Shown: positions 21,965 to 34,854 of the stretch, one piece after another
Layout of the letters: each line of letters starts with the position of its first letter
Numbering within the stretch: the stretch's first letter is position 1
Source of the DNA: Eumeta japonica
Lineage: Eukaryota > Arthropoda > Insecta > Lepidoptera > Psychidae
NCBI GenBank assembly: GCA_005406025.1
Contig: BGZK01000188.1
Span: 186,001 to 250,000 of the forward strand
Reading direction: 5' to 3'
DNA length: 64,000 nt
Made by a program: the position numbers and the translations under genes
The notes under the pieces: generated by a model
What the model was told of the DNA's origin: nothing
What the model saw: the letters and a program-made list of their open reading frames with translations, nothing else
The model's database searches: none

Positions 21965-22960
21965 AACAAAATATACACTTATTTTTATACACCATATTAT
22001 ACATACAACTCTATTTGTCCCTTCAGCTAATTGCGAAAGATGCGTTTCGTTATTTTCAATAATCCATATTTATAACAAACAATCCCACCTTGCTAAATAA
22101 AAAGTTTCGAACGAGACTCCCCTTTATTAAGATGTGAAGTGAATTAAGAAAAAAAATGTTTCTTATTAGGTCTTTACGTCATTCATATTATTTTGTGTTT
22201 CATTATAATTTCGATCGGTCTCATAATTTCGGAAATTTCGTGGTGTCGTCGAGTCACTTTTCTCCAACCGTAAACTTATCGCTTTCATTTCGCTTTATCC
22301 AATGAACTACTCCATCCATCAATATACTATGAGGAGCAACTGCTAATGCATGAGATTTACGTACCAATTTTCCTACTGATTATCGTGTTAGGTTTATTTA
22401 CCCCAGTGTTAAGAGGCACCCTTCCGCGATTCACGATATATCGGAATGGACGATATTGATATGCCGATATACCGGTACATTTTGAATTCCGCTCTGTGTC
22501 CATCCATCGTGCGAACGTGTCGTCCCCGCGCTTAGTTCGTTCATTATGTGCAAATCTGAAAAAAAAATGGCACAAAATATTTCAGTTTTCAAATAAGTTA
22601 TATTGCATCTAAAAGGCTATCCTAAACCTCAACGACAAGTCTATTCGATGAAATCGGCTTCCACCTAATAATTTAAGGATGTTATGTTTACTAGATAAAA
22701 ATCTCATAAATGTTGAATTTCAACTACTTTATTCATTTCTAATTTAATCTTTATTATTAAATTAATATTTTATTAAACTTCTATTTCGAAAAAATAACTA
22801 ATATTCATTAAATTGTAGATTTTCATAGCACAATCAATTTTGTGTCAAATTACAATTTGTAAAATTTGTTAGTTTACATTCTAAATAAATATCACATAAG
22901 TATGTCACGTTGTCTGTTTCTATATTTTCTGTCCTAAATCCACAGTTTTTTTTCATCTTT
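21965..22960. other. AT-rich non-coding sequence, nothing recognised
   Basis: Includes GATATATCGGAATGGACGAT and ATGCCGATATACCGG near 22430-22475, the first of a set of ATCGA-rich words continuing to 23550. Confidence 0.4.
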
Positions 22961-23019
22961 TGGAAGCTGCACCGTTCGCATTGCTATCGCCATCACTACC
23001 GTCCATATTTTTTAACATA

Positions 23020-23240
23020 TGCGTATCGATAATATATCGGTAGAAGTGCGTATCGATGCAACTAAAATAACCTATTTCCAAAATATTTGCAACATGGACA
23101 ATCTATATTTTTGCTCATATGAACAAATTTGAATGGTTCAAGTATCTACGTTTACAAATATTGTATAATAAAAGCCTTTTGCTAACGTGATACAACATCA
23201 GTGTTATCGAGAAAGCATTATCGATTAATATCGAAAAACT
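23020..23240 (+). promoter_or_regulatory. cluster of TATCGAT (DRE-like) motifs
   Basis: TATCGATA (23024-23031), TATCGAT (23051-23057), TTATCGA (23204-23210) and ATTATCGATTAATATCGA (about 23217-23234) lie upstream of an AAAATG start at 23265. DRE (TATCGATA) is the binding site of DREF at insect housekeeping promoters. That these sites act here is an inference. Confidence 0.35.
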
Positions 23241-23264
23241 TTTATTTTGATATTTGGTTTGAAA

Positions 23265-23436
23265 ATGCAGTTTGCAAGTGCAATTTCTAAACTTCCAATT
23301 ATATCAACAAAGGTAAGAACTTCAAAATGCTGGCGGGTATAACAACGGATTTTGATGTTCACCGATAAAGTTCTAACAGTTTGGTGAAGATGTTGTTGTT
23401 GCCAACAAACTGCATGGAGAAATAACAACAAACTAA
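23265..23436 (+). CDS. possible two-exon microprotein gene (weak)
   Basis: ATG at 23265 in a good insect context (GAAAATG) opens 16 codons, MQFASAISKLPIISTK, ending at AAAG|GTAAGA (23312|23313). A 67-nt intron-sized segment ends TTCTAACAG at 23379 and contains a CTAAC branch-like word. The second exon continues in frame as FGEDVVVANKLHGEITTN to TAA at 23434-23436, giving 34 residues. The N-terminus is basic and amphipathic, like a mitochondrial presequence. DRE-like motifs sit 30-240 nt upstream. No homologue is recognised and no AATAAA signal is close downstream. Chance is a real possibility for so short a frame. Confidence 0.2.
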
Positions 23437-23439
23437 TTT

Positions 23440-26400
23440 AACTATCCGCTGAGAACATTTAACAACTAGTAAGTTTTGTCTGTTGCAGCTCTAAATATAA
23501 GACAAGTGTTGTTTTATCGATGCCTATTCGATTTCATCGATTAAGTATACATTTTCTCGTTTTATAATGAGCTTTTCTCTTCGACAGTACTTACTTAATA
23601 TCGAATCGTAACAGACCGACATTCGTCTACGACATGACATGACTGAAGTAGGATGCGAATACACAACAGTGAATGTATTTCATAAAATTCATGTATGCAC
23701 AGTTCAATTAGAAAGAATTAGTATTAGCAAATATTCGTAGAAATGAAGTTACTTAAAAATGCAAAAAGAAGAAGAAGAAACATACATGACATTTTTTCAT
23801 CTTCAATGAGATATCAGATCGTCTTTTCCTGGCTTCCATATGATGTAAAAAGTATGTGTTTGCTTAGCGAAAATGTCAGTAGCTGTCAAACTGAAAATGA
23901 TTTGTTGTTTTAAGTGGGGTTTTTAACTTTGGACAACTGTGAAAGTAAGCTTTAACAGAGGATTACTAATGTTCTTATTTGAGGAGTTGGTCATTTGAAA
24001 GACTTTTAGCAAACAAAAAATTATGCGTATTAATTATGAAAAAATCGTAAACTATCACAAAATACAAATATTAATTAAAGAACGTGTTGTTCCTCAACTG
24101 GTCATATAAAGCGTCTGACGCATACATCTACAACGCGCCCATGCATGACACTATCTTATTCTACCGCTTTGTAATGTTGCGTATACGTCGTTCTCTTTTT
24201 TGCCTCACTACCACGGCGTCGCAATATAAAGCTCTCTTTCTCTTACTCTCTAAGTTATATCTTTCTTTTCTCTCATGTAACGAAATGTGCGTATACGTGA
24301 CGCGTTTAAGAGATTTAACTCTCCAATCTTGTCTAACTATCGATTATAGAATCGTAGTCTAAAAAAGTTTCAATAATAACTTGTAAAGATTATTACACAA
24401 TGACATTGACAGACGGCATAAGTTGTCTGGATGAGAGTTTATTGTCTTTAATGAAAATAAATTGTCATGTACATGATATAAATAAATACAAATTAAACAA
24501 AACAGCGAAATTCAAAAGGTTTTAAATTTGTTCTTTGATACAGATGATATTTCTGTACAAAAATGTTTCTTTATCAAACAACGCTCATTAAGTGCGGTGC
24601 CAATGGCGATTATACCAAGCTAACACATATTTGATTAATCTTATGCTTTACATACTTCATATAAAAAATGTTTTTATACTTTTGTCTTTGCCTCATAGTA
24701 AACTGAATTACCACTAAAATATGTCTTTTAAAGATCACTCGTAAACTATAAATGGAAAAACATAAATGGAAAGTGTAAAACGCAAATGGAAAAATTTGCC
24801 TCATTTGACTAGGTACCTACGCAACATTTAGATAACGCCAATTTTACCTGTTTTCCACGCTAAGGGCCGATTTGTGGTCCAGATAACTGTTTGTAATTGT
24901 CTCTGCATCCCCATCTACAATAGATACGCATCAATCCAGTCTAGAGGTCGTACCAAAGACAATTTTACTATCGCCTCGGGGATCGTATTGCTAGAATGTA
25001 CTGCACGTAAATTAGTTACCGACTTCCTTCTAGTTATCTATGTGGGTCGGTCGAGGAGTGTCGCAGTCGGGGGGCTGAAAGCATAGCCTTGTAAGGCTAC
25101 CGCCTGATCGAGCATTGTACTTGTTTATGGTGCGTGATATTATGAACTATAGAAACTACAGGAAACTTGCATTAGGAACTATAGGAAATTTGAAATGTGA
25201 CCGATTGTTAATTTATACGTAAATCCAAGTTTTTGTATGCTAGTGTATCCGTGCGGTTCTCTCAATACTCCGCAATTATTTATGACTTCACGATATAGAT
25301 GATTAAACTTGATCTTACATTAATAAATATTTTTTATATATACAAAAAAGTTGTAAGACTTCTTACCCAAGGACAGTAGGAGCTGTTTTCTGAACCTTTT
25401 AAGGGCACTCGAGTCAGCGGGACGAATCGGCCATTAAATTGGTCCGATGCTAAATGTATAAAATTTAGAAATATTGTTGAGTATAACATAAAATAATTTT
25501 GGTTTATGATAAAATGAATAATATAATTCAGATAAATAACTGATGAATCTATATGTTGCAAATATGATAAATAAGTTACGGAATAAAAGTCCAAATATTG
25601 TCGAAATATTTTAATACGGGAGAGTAGCCAGAATAAGTATTTTAAAGCTAAAAACTAGAATAATTAAATAACTTTAATTGCAAAGTCTAGATAAGTGGTC
25701 ACAACATAAATATGATTTTCCTTTATTACGATTTGAAATGGGACAGCATTTTGCTAACACTAACCACAGACACATCGCACAAACACAAATTCGTTGTTAC
25801 TGCGGGAACGCTCGCCTGAAATGGAATGCTTTTACTAGCACACAATTACTGTTCGTTAGTTACAGTCCTTGGGTGCCTGCTGCTTGACATAAGTTATCCT
25901 TCTGGATTTCTACAATGAACGATCTTGGGCTACCTGCAACCAACTTTGGCCGGTGATCTCGATCAGCTTGTCAGTTCACGTAGTTGGAATCCGGTGTGAC
26001 CTGGCTATTGTTGTTGAATATTTCTTACATACGGTTTAATACTCATAAACATTTATATATATATGCATATATATTTTGTGAGACGTAACTCTGTGGGAGG
26101 TACCTGGTCGACCTATGATGATGTCCAAGGATTCAAGTATTCAAAATGAAAGAGTGTCTTCATTTAAGATCAATATATTTACTGATCGGTCCTTCAATAT
26201 TTCTCTCTATGATTTCCCAATGGTATACTTATTAAATTACTACAAATTTTTTTTACCGCTATTGAAACTTGTGCACTCGGGCATCAGCCCTCGTCCCTTT
26301 TCTCCGTTCTTCTTGCTTGTCCCTATTCATTTGTTATCCGCAAGCTCGGATTCGAATATTCTATTCTACTCTAATTTTAAATTGAACGCGAACCCGCGAA

Positions 26401-27780
26401 CCCTCATTGCGAGCACGAAGGTCGGATACCTCACATGCCACCTACTTCTACTACAATATGTAGATAATTATTACTAGAGAAATGTTTAACTATCAACGTA
26501 TGCGACGTGTGAAACGCTTGTGCGGCAAAAATAGTCTTAAAAAGTGTGCGGTGCCACATGTGTAATCCCAGGATGCGACAACGAGTAAGCCTTCTACTAC
26601 CTAATTGTTCCCTTTTCCTATCATATTTATTTCGACAATGTTCATTTGCAGAGACCGGAGGTAGACCGGCATAATTTTTGAGTTCTGAGGAAACTGCAAT
26701 ACACTAATTTTAGATTTTGTGTTGGGCAAGAACTTGAAATTAACAATTGCCGCTTATCCTTATTGATTCGGCGAGATATGTCAGCTACTTTTCTTGTTCT
26801 GCGCATTTTATACGGCAAAATGATTTTATTTTGCTAGGAAACCTTGAGTGTAGCCTTTTTCGTCGGACGATGAACGAAAATAAGATTTTTAATGAAACCA
26901 ACAGTAAATGACTACGTCTCACGTCCGTTGGTAACGTGCACTAGACTTTAGTTTTGGGAATTGAGATACATTATCTTTGAAAATATAGGATATTTTCGCG
27001 AACACTGCCTAGTCCGGCAGAATCCTTCATTTATTCTTTTTTATCGATAATTATTTATCAGAATTCTTCTTTATGGATCTATCTAATCGAAAGGTTTGTT
27101 CCAAAAAGACCCGTTCGTCTACATCTTCGATTGCAGCTTTCTTAACTATTATTACTATGGATACAATATAAGCAAATCCATTTCCTGAGAGGCCACTTTC
27201 TGATGAAACAGTTCATCACGAAAAGCCCTTCTTTTTCCGAGAAACTAGGCAATTCCTGCCCTAAAATTGAATAGACGGACTAATTAGTAATGTTGTTCTA
27301 CACTTTGTGGCCGGAGTGTTAAAATCGAATTGTCGCATTTCCAAAGAGCTGTCAAATCGGATCATATGTTCTCTTTTTGCTTTATATGTAGGTAATTAAA
27401 AAAAATCTACAATTAAGAATAATTTAAGCCCATTCTCTGACCACTGATGTATGCCCAAGTTTTGCATTTAACTTCATCAGATTTATGGAGATGATGAAAG
27501 CCTAAAGACCGATAATGAAGTGTTCAGGTGAAAGAGGATATCGAGACTAAACGGAGCGTCCACGGCTACGATCAGCACCAGAGAGAATAAAATCAAAGTC
27601 AATAACAGTTAATTGATTCCGGCCCCGGCTCGCATAAATAGCGTCGGCCTTTAGTGAGGCCCGTGCCTTACCGACATCGGCGAAAATAAGTTTGATCGTT
27701 ATCGTTGGCGTTTTCGTTAAGAATAGTTACGTCCACGCCGGATAAACGTGGCCCCTCACCACGAATACACTTGTCATTCA
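23440..27780. other. AT-rich sequence without recognised genes
   Basis: The frames at 24084-24362 and 26115-26477 are open but lack domains and splice support. A GC-richer patch at 27560-27790 (GGCCCCGGCTCGCATAAATA, GGCCCGTGCCTTACCGACAT) has no coding signature and precedes the LINE tail. Confidence 0.4.
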
Positions 27781-27859
27781 ACGTGGGATAGAAAGGGTGA
27801 TACCTATGTCCTTGAAGTTTCTTTACGGGATAAATTCTAGAAACTCACAAAAAAAGACT

Positions 27860-28110
27860 GACAGAATTCATAGAATCAGTAGATTGAAACGGCAATGGTC
27901 AGTTCACGTCGCTCGTGGAACCAACAACTTCCTGCCTGGGAGGAAAGGTTCTAGTTAATCGACCGATTATCACGAAGTTGAGATAATCGGTTGGAACGGC
28001 CTCCTATAAGGCAGATGAATGACACAATGAAAGTTGCAGGTTACACTTGGTCACAGTTAGGTCAGGGTCGTACGTCGTCGAAATTCGGAAGTGAAGGATA
28101 AGTTATATCC
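27860..28110 (+). pseudogene. decayed LINE reverse-transcriptase C-terminal fragment
   Basis: Frames with stops give 'RLKRQWSVHVARGTNNFLPG', then '...VEIIGWNGLL', 'KLQVTLGHS' and 'VRVVRRRNSEVKDKLYPL'. This follows the C-terminal order of a widespread insect LINE group (LKWxWxGHVAR..D.RW, GRPPxRWxDD, W...AQDR..WR). At least four stops are present. No polymerase core remains. It is a different LINE type from the ACMKR fragments at 250 and 12360. Confidence 0.5.
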
Positions 28111-28524
28111 CTTACGACCCTCACTAAAGATGTCTAATAGCTAAAGTGAACGAGTGTCAGATAGACAGCGAAGGTATCAAGTAAATCCTCTACCTTAATA
28201 ATATTATTTTACATTGATATGAATATCTACATTATTATTAGTTTTCTATTAGTGATATACTATATTTACGGTAATATAAGTGCTAGGTCAGTGACATTCT
28301 AGCGTATTGATCTAGACGTCCTCAACCGGAGAACACAATAGCTATGTATGAAGAATAAAGAAAATGAAAGTGCCTTAGTCGCGAAAGCAATACACATCCG
28401 TACAGTATATTTTAGAAATATCACGATATGATGCATTATATTATTTTAATTGAGCAATTCATGTATATATATTAATAATACATGGCTATCTCCGAAACGG
28501 CCTAAACGTTTTTTAAGTTTATAG

Positions 28525-28653
28525 GTGTCCTCCCTGAGAAATTTGTTTGAAAAGTTGGAAATGAATAATAAAATGAGCAAAACTCCCCGTCGCATGTTCC
28601 CGTCATTTCCCACGGCAAACTCGAAAAGCGTTCAGCAAAGTTCGATTGCCCAG
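28525..28653 (+). CDS. candidate internal exon 2 of the long-intron gene
   Basis: An acceptor with a T-rich tract (CGTTTTTTAAGTTTATAG|G) and a donor (GCCCAG|GTAATT) bound exactly 129 bp, 43 codons, open in phase 0 on both sides. The peptide starts VSSLRNLFEKLEMNNKMSK, continues TPRRMFPSFPTANSKSV and ends QQSSIAQ. The first part looks like an amphipathic helix and the rest like a polar linker. Codon composition is clearly richer in GC than the surroundings. It joins in phase with the candidate exon at 11035 and with the one at 46060. The S-x-L-R-x-x-F-E pattern recalls short helical segments in cytoskeletal adaptor proteins, but this is not enough to name the gene. Confidence 0.55.
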
Positions 28654-30779
28654 GTAATTCTGCTTTGTAAATGTACAGTATACCGGTTGCAATTTGAAAT
28701 TCGGTACTAGCTTTACAATTGGTTCAACACCGATGACGTGAAACGTCGCTAATGGTTTATTAAAGAATTTATACATGTGCATCATCTATTTTGTGAACAA
28801 TGATTTCTGTCTGAATCTATACAAAAATCTTGTGAGCAATATTAATTCGCTAGTATGTGACGCCATCGCAGTACTCAGTAATCGACAGTCGCACTTCCAA
28901 CTTCACGGGTGCGAAGTGTCTTAGAGCTTGACCTGGAAAGAAGTTTTGACAGGAATTCGGTGAACGTCTTGGAGGGGTGAGCGCAAGTAGAATGACATAA
29001 ATATGACCCAAAAACAAAACCATTATTTTGTTCTAGTTCATTTTAGGGTAAGAATTCATCAAAAAAAAAGTAATTTTTCAGTGCTGACGACAACTTTGAA
29101 TCTAAACTGAAATATGAATACAGTTTCGCCTCCGACTCTGAACTCCTCACCCCGACCATTTATTTAAAGGTGAAGGAAGCGATTTTTTAGATCTAGATTA
29201 TAAAAGAAGTAGCTTATAAAAGAGAAGAAAGACATCGGTTTTGTTATGAAAATCCTGATATCTTTTCATCTTTTTTAAAATCTGCATTTCCATAGATTTT
29301 GATGACCAGTTTATTTTTTTTTCCAATTTCTTTACCTAGTGTGCAATTTAAAAATCTTCAATTCACCTCGCTTTTCAATTTCTCTAATTTTTATACGTTC
29401 TGTAGTAAATTTTGCGTACAGAGAATGTTAACGATTCATTTAATATCGTGATATCTCACAACTCCGCCTTTGATCTTGTGCTTGAAGGGCATATTGTATG
29501 TGTGTTGTTAAAACAAGCTTCTTCAAATAGCACAATGGGTTCTAATAAAATAACACAATAATCATATGCGAGAAGCGAAAAATATCTATGAGTCTTATAA
29601 ACAACTGACACTTTAATAAATTACTCGATTACTCAGTGTTGTCAAAATATATGATTAAAACGAAATCGATGTCGATTTGAATTTCATAGTCTTATCTTTA
29701 CTTGATAAATAGTAACGATAAAATAACATTACATAAATAAGAATAACAACTTTGGACAAAGAATTAATGTTGTTAACAATATTTACAAATACCGTGAATT
29801 ATAAATATTAGAAGAAACGACTTATACTTTTAGTTAATCATTATTATACATCAATATTCCGATTAATGGTGGGATAATGTGCAATAATAGTGTTGTTTTC
29901 CTTTTGAGACATTATTCTGAAATGATAAAGTATCACTTTAGATTTTCAGTTTACATCATTTCAGAATCACGACAATGAATAAATAGAAATGACAAAACCT
30001 AACTTGTCATTTTCATTTTAAGACGTAGATATGGAACAGAGGATGGCTATTTAACGTAAACCTCAAATAAAATAAATTTCTGTATTTTTGCTATATTTTG
30101 ATAAAACTCTTTATCTAAAAATATCCATGAGACTTACTCATAACGTTTACGTTGAAAAATACTGTCTATGTTTTATTATTAATATAGTAAGTTCAAACCA
30201 ATATCTGCCTTTTATATTTAACTATTTATCGATGAAAAAACGTATGTACCAGATTCCCAATAGGTATAACATTTTAGTGCAATTGTAGAGTAATAATTTT
30301 ATCTTATGTTAACTGTTATACTACATTTATGAAAAGAAATTACGAAAAGAATTAAGGGTAGCTTACCATCCATTTCCATACAATTGAGGTATTATAATTT
30401 GTTGTGCACTACATCATGTCCCTTCGACAGTTATTTAAAAATACCCTAAATGCCTTAGTGAGTTATTCTCAAAAATCAAAATTATTTTGATAAAAAAACC
30501 TGCTTACAAGTTTTAGATGTCCACAACTTACAGTTGCAAATAAATACAGTTTAATCACCAGCCCATGTGGACTTGCATGTGGATCTAACTAAATGCAATA
30601 CGTATTTACCACCCCAATAGGCCTTGGGGTGATATTATATAGAAATTTTCGAATTTGGACTGAGGCACCTATTCTATGTCGATTTCCACTCTAACAACGC
30701 CATCTAGCTTTAGATATGTCATAATTTATTTTTCACAATTCCACTGATACAACTATCCGTCGATAGGACGCCACCGGCA

Positions 30780-31240
30780 CATCTCTACATCCGCGACAGG
30801 CCGTCCCTAAGGGACGCGCGGGGGACTAATGCAAAATGGATTCCCTTGGAAGTCTCTCTTTCACTTTTATCCTTCCCGAGTTTTCGCAGAGAGAGCTCTA
30901 GGTTAACAGTTCTATTGAGTAAATACCAATTTTTGCAGGCGCCGCTCGCTCGGCGCCGAAGCGAGAATTTCCTTTCATGTAATGGATTTTCGCTCGCGAA
31001 GCTCCCGCGGCCTCGATCTCGCCCCGTCAACGCATTGTTGCCTCTTGTTTGTTTCGCTCCGGTGGCGGCGGAAGATTGAGACTTTTAACGCGAATTCGCA
31101 ACAAAGATTTATATTCGCGTCGGCGCCGGTGCGGTCGCAGTTGTTTTAGAAATCCGATTATTTCGCTCCGTGCGCGACGGTGGCGCCACCGGATGTTTGA
31201 ATTGAAGGGGGCTGTTAAAGGTATTTTTGCTACCAATGCG
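30780..31240. other. CpG-rich patch
   Basis: Dense CpG with GGCGCCGCTCGCTCGGCGCC and several GGCGCC words. Both strands are open because stops are rare in GC-rich DNA. An acceptor-like TTTTTGCAG occurs at about 30938, but no donor closes a credible coding exon. It may be regulatory or an untranslated alternative exon. Confidence 0.35.
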
Positions 31241-32194
31241 AATTAGACGTGGCGATTAAAAAAAAATGTGCATATTCAAAAAAAAGTGACAATTGATATT
31301 TATTCCTATGTAATATTTGTATGATTTTAGTAAGCAATTTAAAATAAGAAGATAGTTCAAAACTCGATAAAAGTTAGGTTAGGTAATCTTAAAGAATAAT
31401 AAAGATTATATTTCTTAAATTAGTAAAGATTATTTTCATATTTACTTTCAAATTAAACATGGAAATAGTTATAAAAGCGAGTTTTCAATCAGTCATTTAT
31501 AAAATTGCATTCGAGCCACAACGAGCCACGTCAAGGACGAAAACTTCGCCCTCACCGAGCGGCTGGCTGGTCTACTACGGCGAAAATAAAGCAATGATTA
31601 TTTGGTTGCGAAAAAGCGATAGAGCGGAAGTCGTTTTGCTTTAAGTCGCCAATACACTTGTACTTTAACATTTGAAAACCTTTCTGTACGATTGGCATTT
31701 CAAAAGATTTTCAATGCAGCGTGGTGTAATTTAAATCTTAAGTCGTCAACATAAGGTCGCTTTTCCTCGGAATTGCATTGATCATATTGATATTTTCATT
31801 TTACGGTGCATTCCTATTAAATTTTCTCAAAAAAAAAACTTTTAAATTTCCCAAATCACATATAGTTAATTATTTTTTTAGTGGTGCTATTAGTCTGTGT
31901 TTCCTAATCTGTATCTACACTCTTTCTAATCTACACTCAAACTGTGAAAGGTTAAAGTTTTATGGAAAGTTGTAAATATATATGAGTTTTAAAATTTTAT
32001 AATACCTAAAGGTAATTTAATTTAATTCCTGATATAAATAACGTTATTAATAATATATCAAATAAAATAATTTTATAAGGTAAATTATGTTAAGTTAGAC
32101 TAAAGGTTACGAAATTTAATTTTCCGAGTTCTTTATTAATAAAATTTGTAATATTGAGTAATGATATTTGAAAGCATTATTAAGGTATTTGAAA

Positions 32195-32422
32195 ATGTCT
32201 CGTATTTTATGCCACTATCTACGTGAAAAACCATTTAGTTCAACTAAAAGGAGATCCGTGATAAATATTGGCATTAAACCTTTGAAACATAATTACAGTA
32301 CAGTGGATGAGAAGAATTCAAAGAAATTTACAGTTCTTCTTATGGCTTGCAAAGGAGATGTACTGATAATAAAAACTATTGCTAAAATGAAACACAGCGG
32401 CTTATATGTTAATACAAATTAA
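32195..32422 (+). CDS. hypothetical 75-codon frame, unrecognised
   Basis: From ATG at 32195 (GAAAATGTCT) the frame reads MSRILCHYLREKPFSSTKRR and so on to '...IAKMKHSGLYVNTN' and a stop. The basic, Ser-rich N-terminus resembles a mitochondrial targeting sequence. It is AT-rich like the flanks, has no clear splice sites and matches no family I recognise. It could be a decayed retrocopy of a mitochondrial protein gene or chance. Confidence 0.15.
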   Translation: MSRILCHYLREKPFSSTKRRSVINIGIKPLKHNYSTVDEKNSKKFTVLLMACKGDVLIIKTIAKMKHSGLYVNTN

Positions 32423-33223
32423 TTGATAGAATCATATCTATAGATATAGATAAACAAATACAAAAAAGTAAGTTATAATATAGTTAAGTCAAAAGGATCC
32501 AGTTGTAGGAGTGAAATACCTCAGGAGATGTCTTGAGTCACTTTCTGTTTTCAGTGGACACAAAAGACTTGTAGAATTCGATAAAGAAATTGCCGATGTA
32601 CCGTTAAACAACTCACCAAAATAGACATTCGACACTCTTGGGACTTCGGCTGTTTACAAAATAATGACTTATGGTTAAACGGAAATTAAACAGAGCGTTC
32701 AAAATTTACTTTGTGTAGGCCAACTTATGCCCAAGTTGATGTCAATTTAAATAATATACTTCTATACAGCGAAATCATCAAATTCTAATTTTAATTACAA
32801 AAGACTGGCAAATGTAGTTCTGCAACTTTGCAAGTATAAAATGTTTAATAGATGTGAGTTTCGCTAGGTTGATTTGTACTATTAGGATTAAATTGTTGCC
32901 AAAAACTGCAATAGTAATTGTGCTTACGCGCGTGAGTAGTGTGAGTAGTTATACTTCCTTGGTGTGATTAAAAAATTGTTTTAATTGCATGCAAATAATT
33001 AATTACATTAAAATAATAAAAGGACTGGAATGGGATAGTTAATACGGTTGATAAAGTTTTGGTGACAGAAATTGAAAATAAAGAAAAGGATGAGATGCGA
33101 GATGGGAGGGTCGTAAGAACATATTTATATTTATATAAAGAAATATATTTATAAACAAACAAGGAGTAAAGTAAAATCTACCCTCAAAGGGATAAGTCAC
33201 ATAATTGATGACACATATATATA

Positions 33224-33607
33224 TATAAGATATTTTCCAAAATTTCTGTGCTTAGGGTGACACAGTGAATCAAAAGATAATTGAGTTTCTCTGTAACAAA
33301 AGTTTTATTGTGAGTTTTACATTACAACTACTTATGTATTTACAAAGTCATTCAGACACAAAACAAAACCTTACAAACCTGTAACAAAAGAAACGACATT
33401 TAATGCTATTAATCACAATGTCAGTTCCTAAACACAATAACGAAGTATTTTCTAAATTATAAACTGTTTTTTTACAATGAATTACGCCGAGACGTTTTAG
33501 ACGTCTCACTATTTTTTCTTCCATAACGTCACCTCACGATCCGCTCTGTATCTATGGCGTTCATTACGCGGGAAATTTAAATTAAAGAAAATGACTTTTT
33601 CTTTACA
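33224..33607 (-). repeat. 3' LTR of the Ty3/Gypsy element
   Basis: 384 bp. On the minus strand it begins TGTAAAGAAAAAGTCATTTT just after the G-rich polypurine tract and ends ...AAATATCTTATA. By eye it is identical to the other LTR. Confidence 0.92.
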
Positions 33608-33655
33608 TCTCCCCCCCCCGGAAAAGCTGCACAATATACTGCTGACACGTACTGT

Positions 33656-34854
33656 TCAAGCGCAGACAGGGGCAGGTGTAAGTTTTGAAATGTGGAAAAA
33701 GTTTGATCCTGATTTCTGATGACCAGTGTTTATTTTATAAATTGAATTTGATATTTTTTCTTCGATCTTGTAGGGTCCCAGTCTTAATTCATCGAGCTTC
33801 TTCCTGTTTAGTTTGTTTCCATTTTCTACAAAAACAATATCACCAACTTTGAAGTCTATATGTTTTCGGTTCTTATCATAAATTGTCTTGTTATAGTTAT
33901 GTGATTTGATTGTGTTTTCCAATGCTTTTTTCCTGGCTTGTATTAAATCATATTCAGTCTTCTTCTGTTTTAGCTCATTAGGCAAAACGTAACATCTTTA
34001 CCATAAAGTAGGTAAGATGGTGCATATCCAGTAACCGTGTGCTCCGTGTCGTTGTATTTGTTTACACAGTCATGTGCTATAGTTGTCCATGCGATTCTTG
34101 TGTCATGTTCATTAATCTTACATCTGATTTTATTTACCAATGTTTGGTTCAGTCTCTCGTTTAAACCATTAGAGAAAGGAGAGTTTACAGATGTAAAAAT
34201 TATAGCAATTTTCTTTTCATCCAAAAATCTCTTGAATTCCTTGGAGTTTATACCTGGATATTGGTCCGACAGTATCAATTCAATGTCATCAGTTTCTGCA
34301 CAGTTCCTAATTAGCTTGATGAAATCATTAGCATTTTGAGTGCTGGACGTCAAAACATATGCATACCTCGTGAAATGATCTGATAGCAGGTGTAAGTATC
34401 TTTTTGTTGATCTGGAACCACCAAAGCCTCCTATAGTATCAATAGAGCATATCTGAAAAGGTTTTGTGGCGGGACCCAAGTGTGACATCAATCCATATTT
34501 ACTCTGACCTCTTGATTTATTTTTTAAACATATCACACAACTTTCACATATTCTTTTTATGTTTTTCGTCATGTTATCTGCTGTATACACTGCACTAATC
34601 ATTCTTTGCATCTGTTTAATTCCTATGTGACCAAGATCTGCATGTATCTTCTTTATGAATTCTATGCTAAATTTTTCTGATATAATTAATTTTTCTTTCA
34701 TCTTCACATTCTTATAGTAAACATTGTTTTTTTTTATAAACTTGTCTTTTCTGGATTGTATATATTCATTGTTAGCCTGATCTTCTAGGATATCTTTTAG
34801 TGTTATTGAATTAACTATTTTTAACTGTTCATCTTGGTTTGTCATTTGGTTCAA
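33656..34854 (-). pseudogene. Ty3/Gypsy integrase region of pol
   Basis: Zinc-binding HHCC motif: HADLGH near 34630-34655 and CESCVIC near 34531-34555. Catalytic triad: D in CSIDTIGG (about 34440), D in LSDQYPG (about 34260) and E in NGLNERLNQ (about 34160), a D,D-35-E arrangement. The frame changes near 33970-33985. The following 110 codons carry the GPY module (LRLGPYKIEEK), typical of the integrase C-terminus in many Ty3/Gypsy lineages. The stop lies about 50 bp before the 3' LTR. The enzyme would insert the cDNA into host DNA. Residues needed for catalysis are present, but the frame is interrupted. Confidence 0.85.

Larger units (their letters stand above)
11071..28524 (+). other. inferred intron 1 of the long-intron gene
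   Basis: If exons at 11035-11070 and 28525-28653 belong together, this is a 17.45-kb intron (GTGAGC...TTATAG) filled with transposable elements and AT-rich sequence, each listed separately. The joining is an inference. Confidence 0.35.

Noticed and set aside
26115..26477. 120-codon plus-strand open frame
   Set aside because: No recognisable domain; hydrophobic residues follow from T-rich composition. Not strong enough to call.
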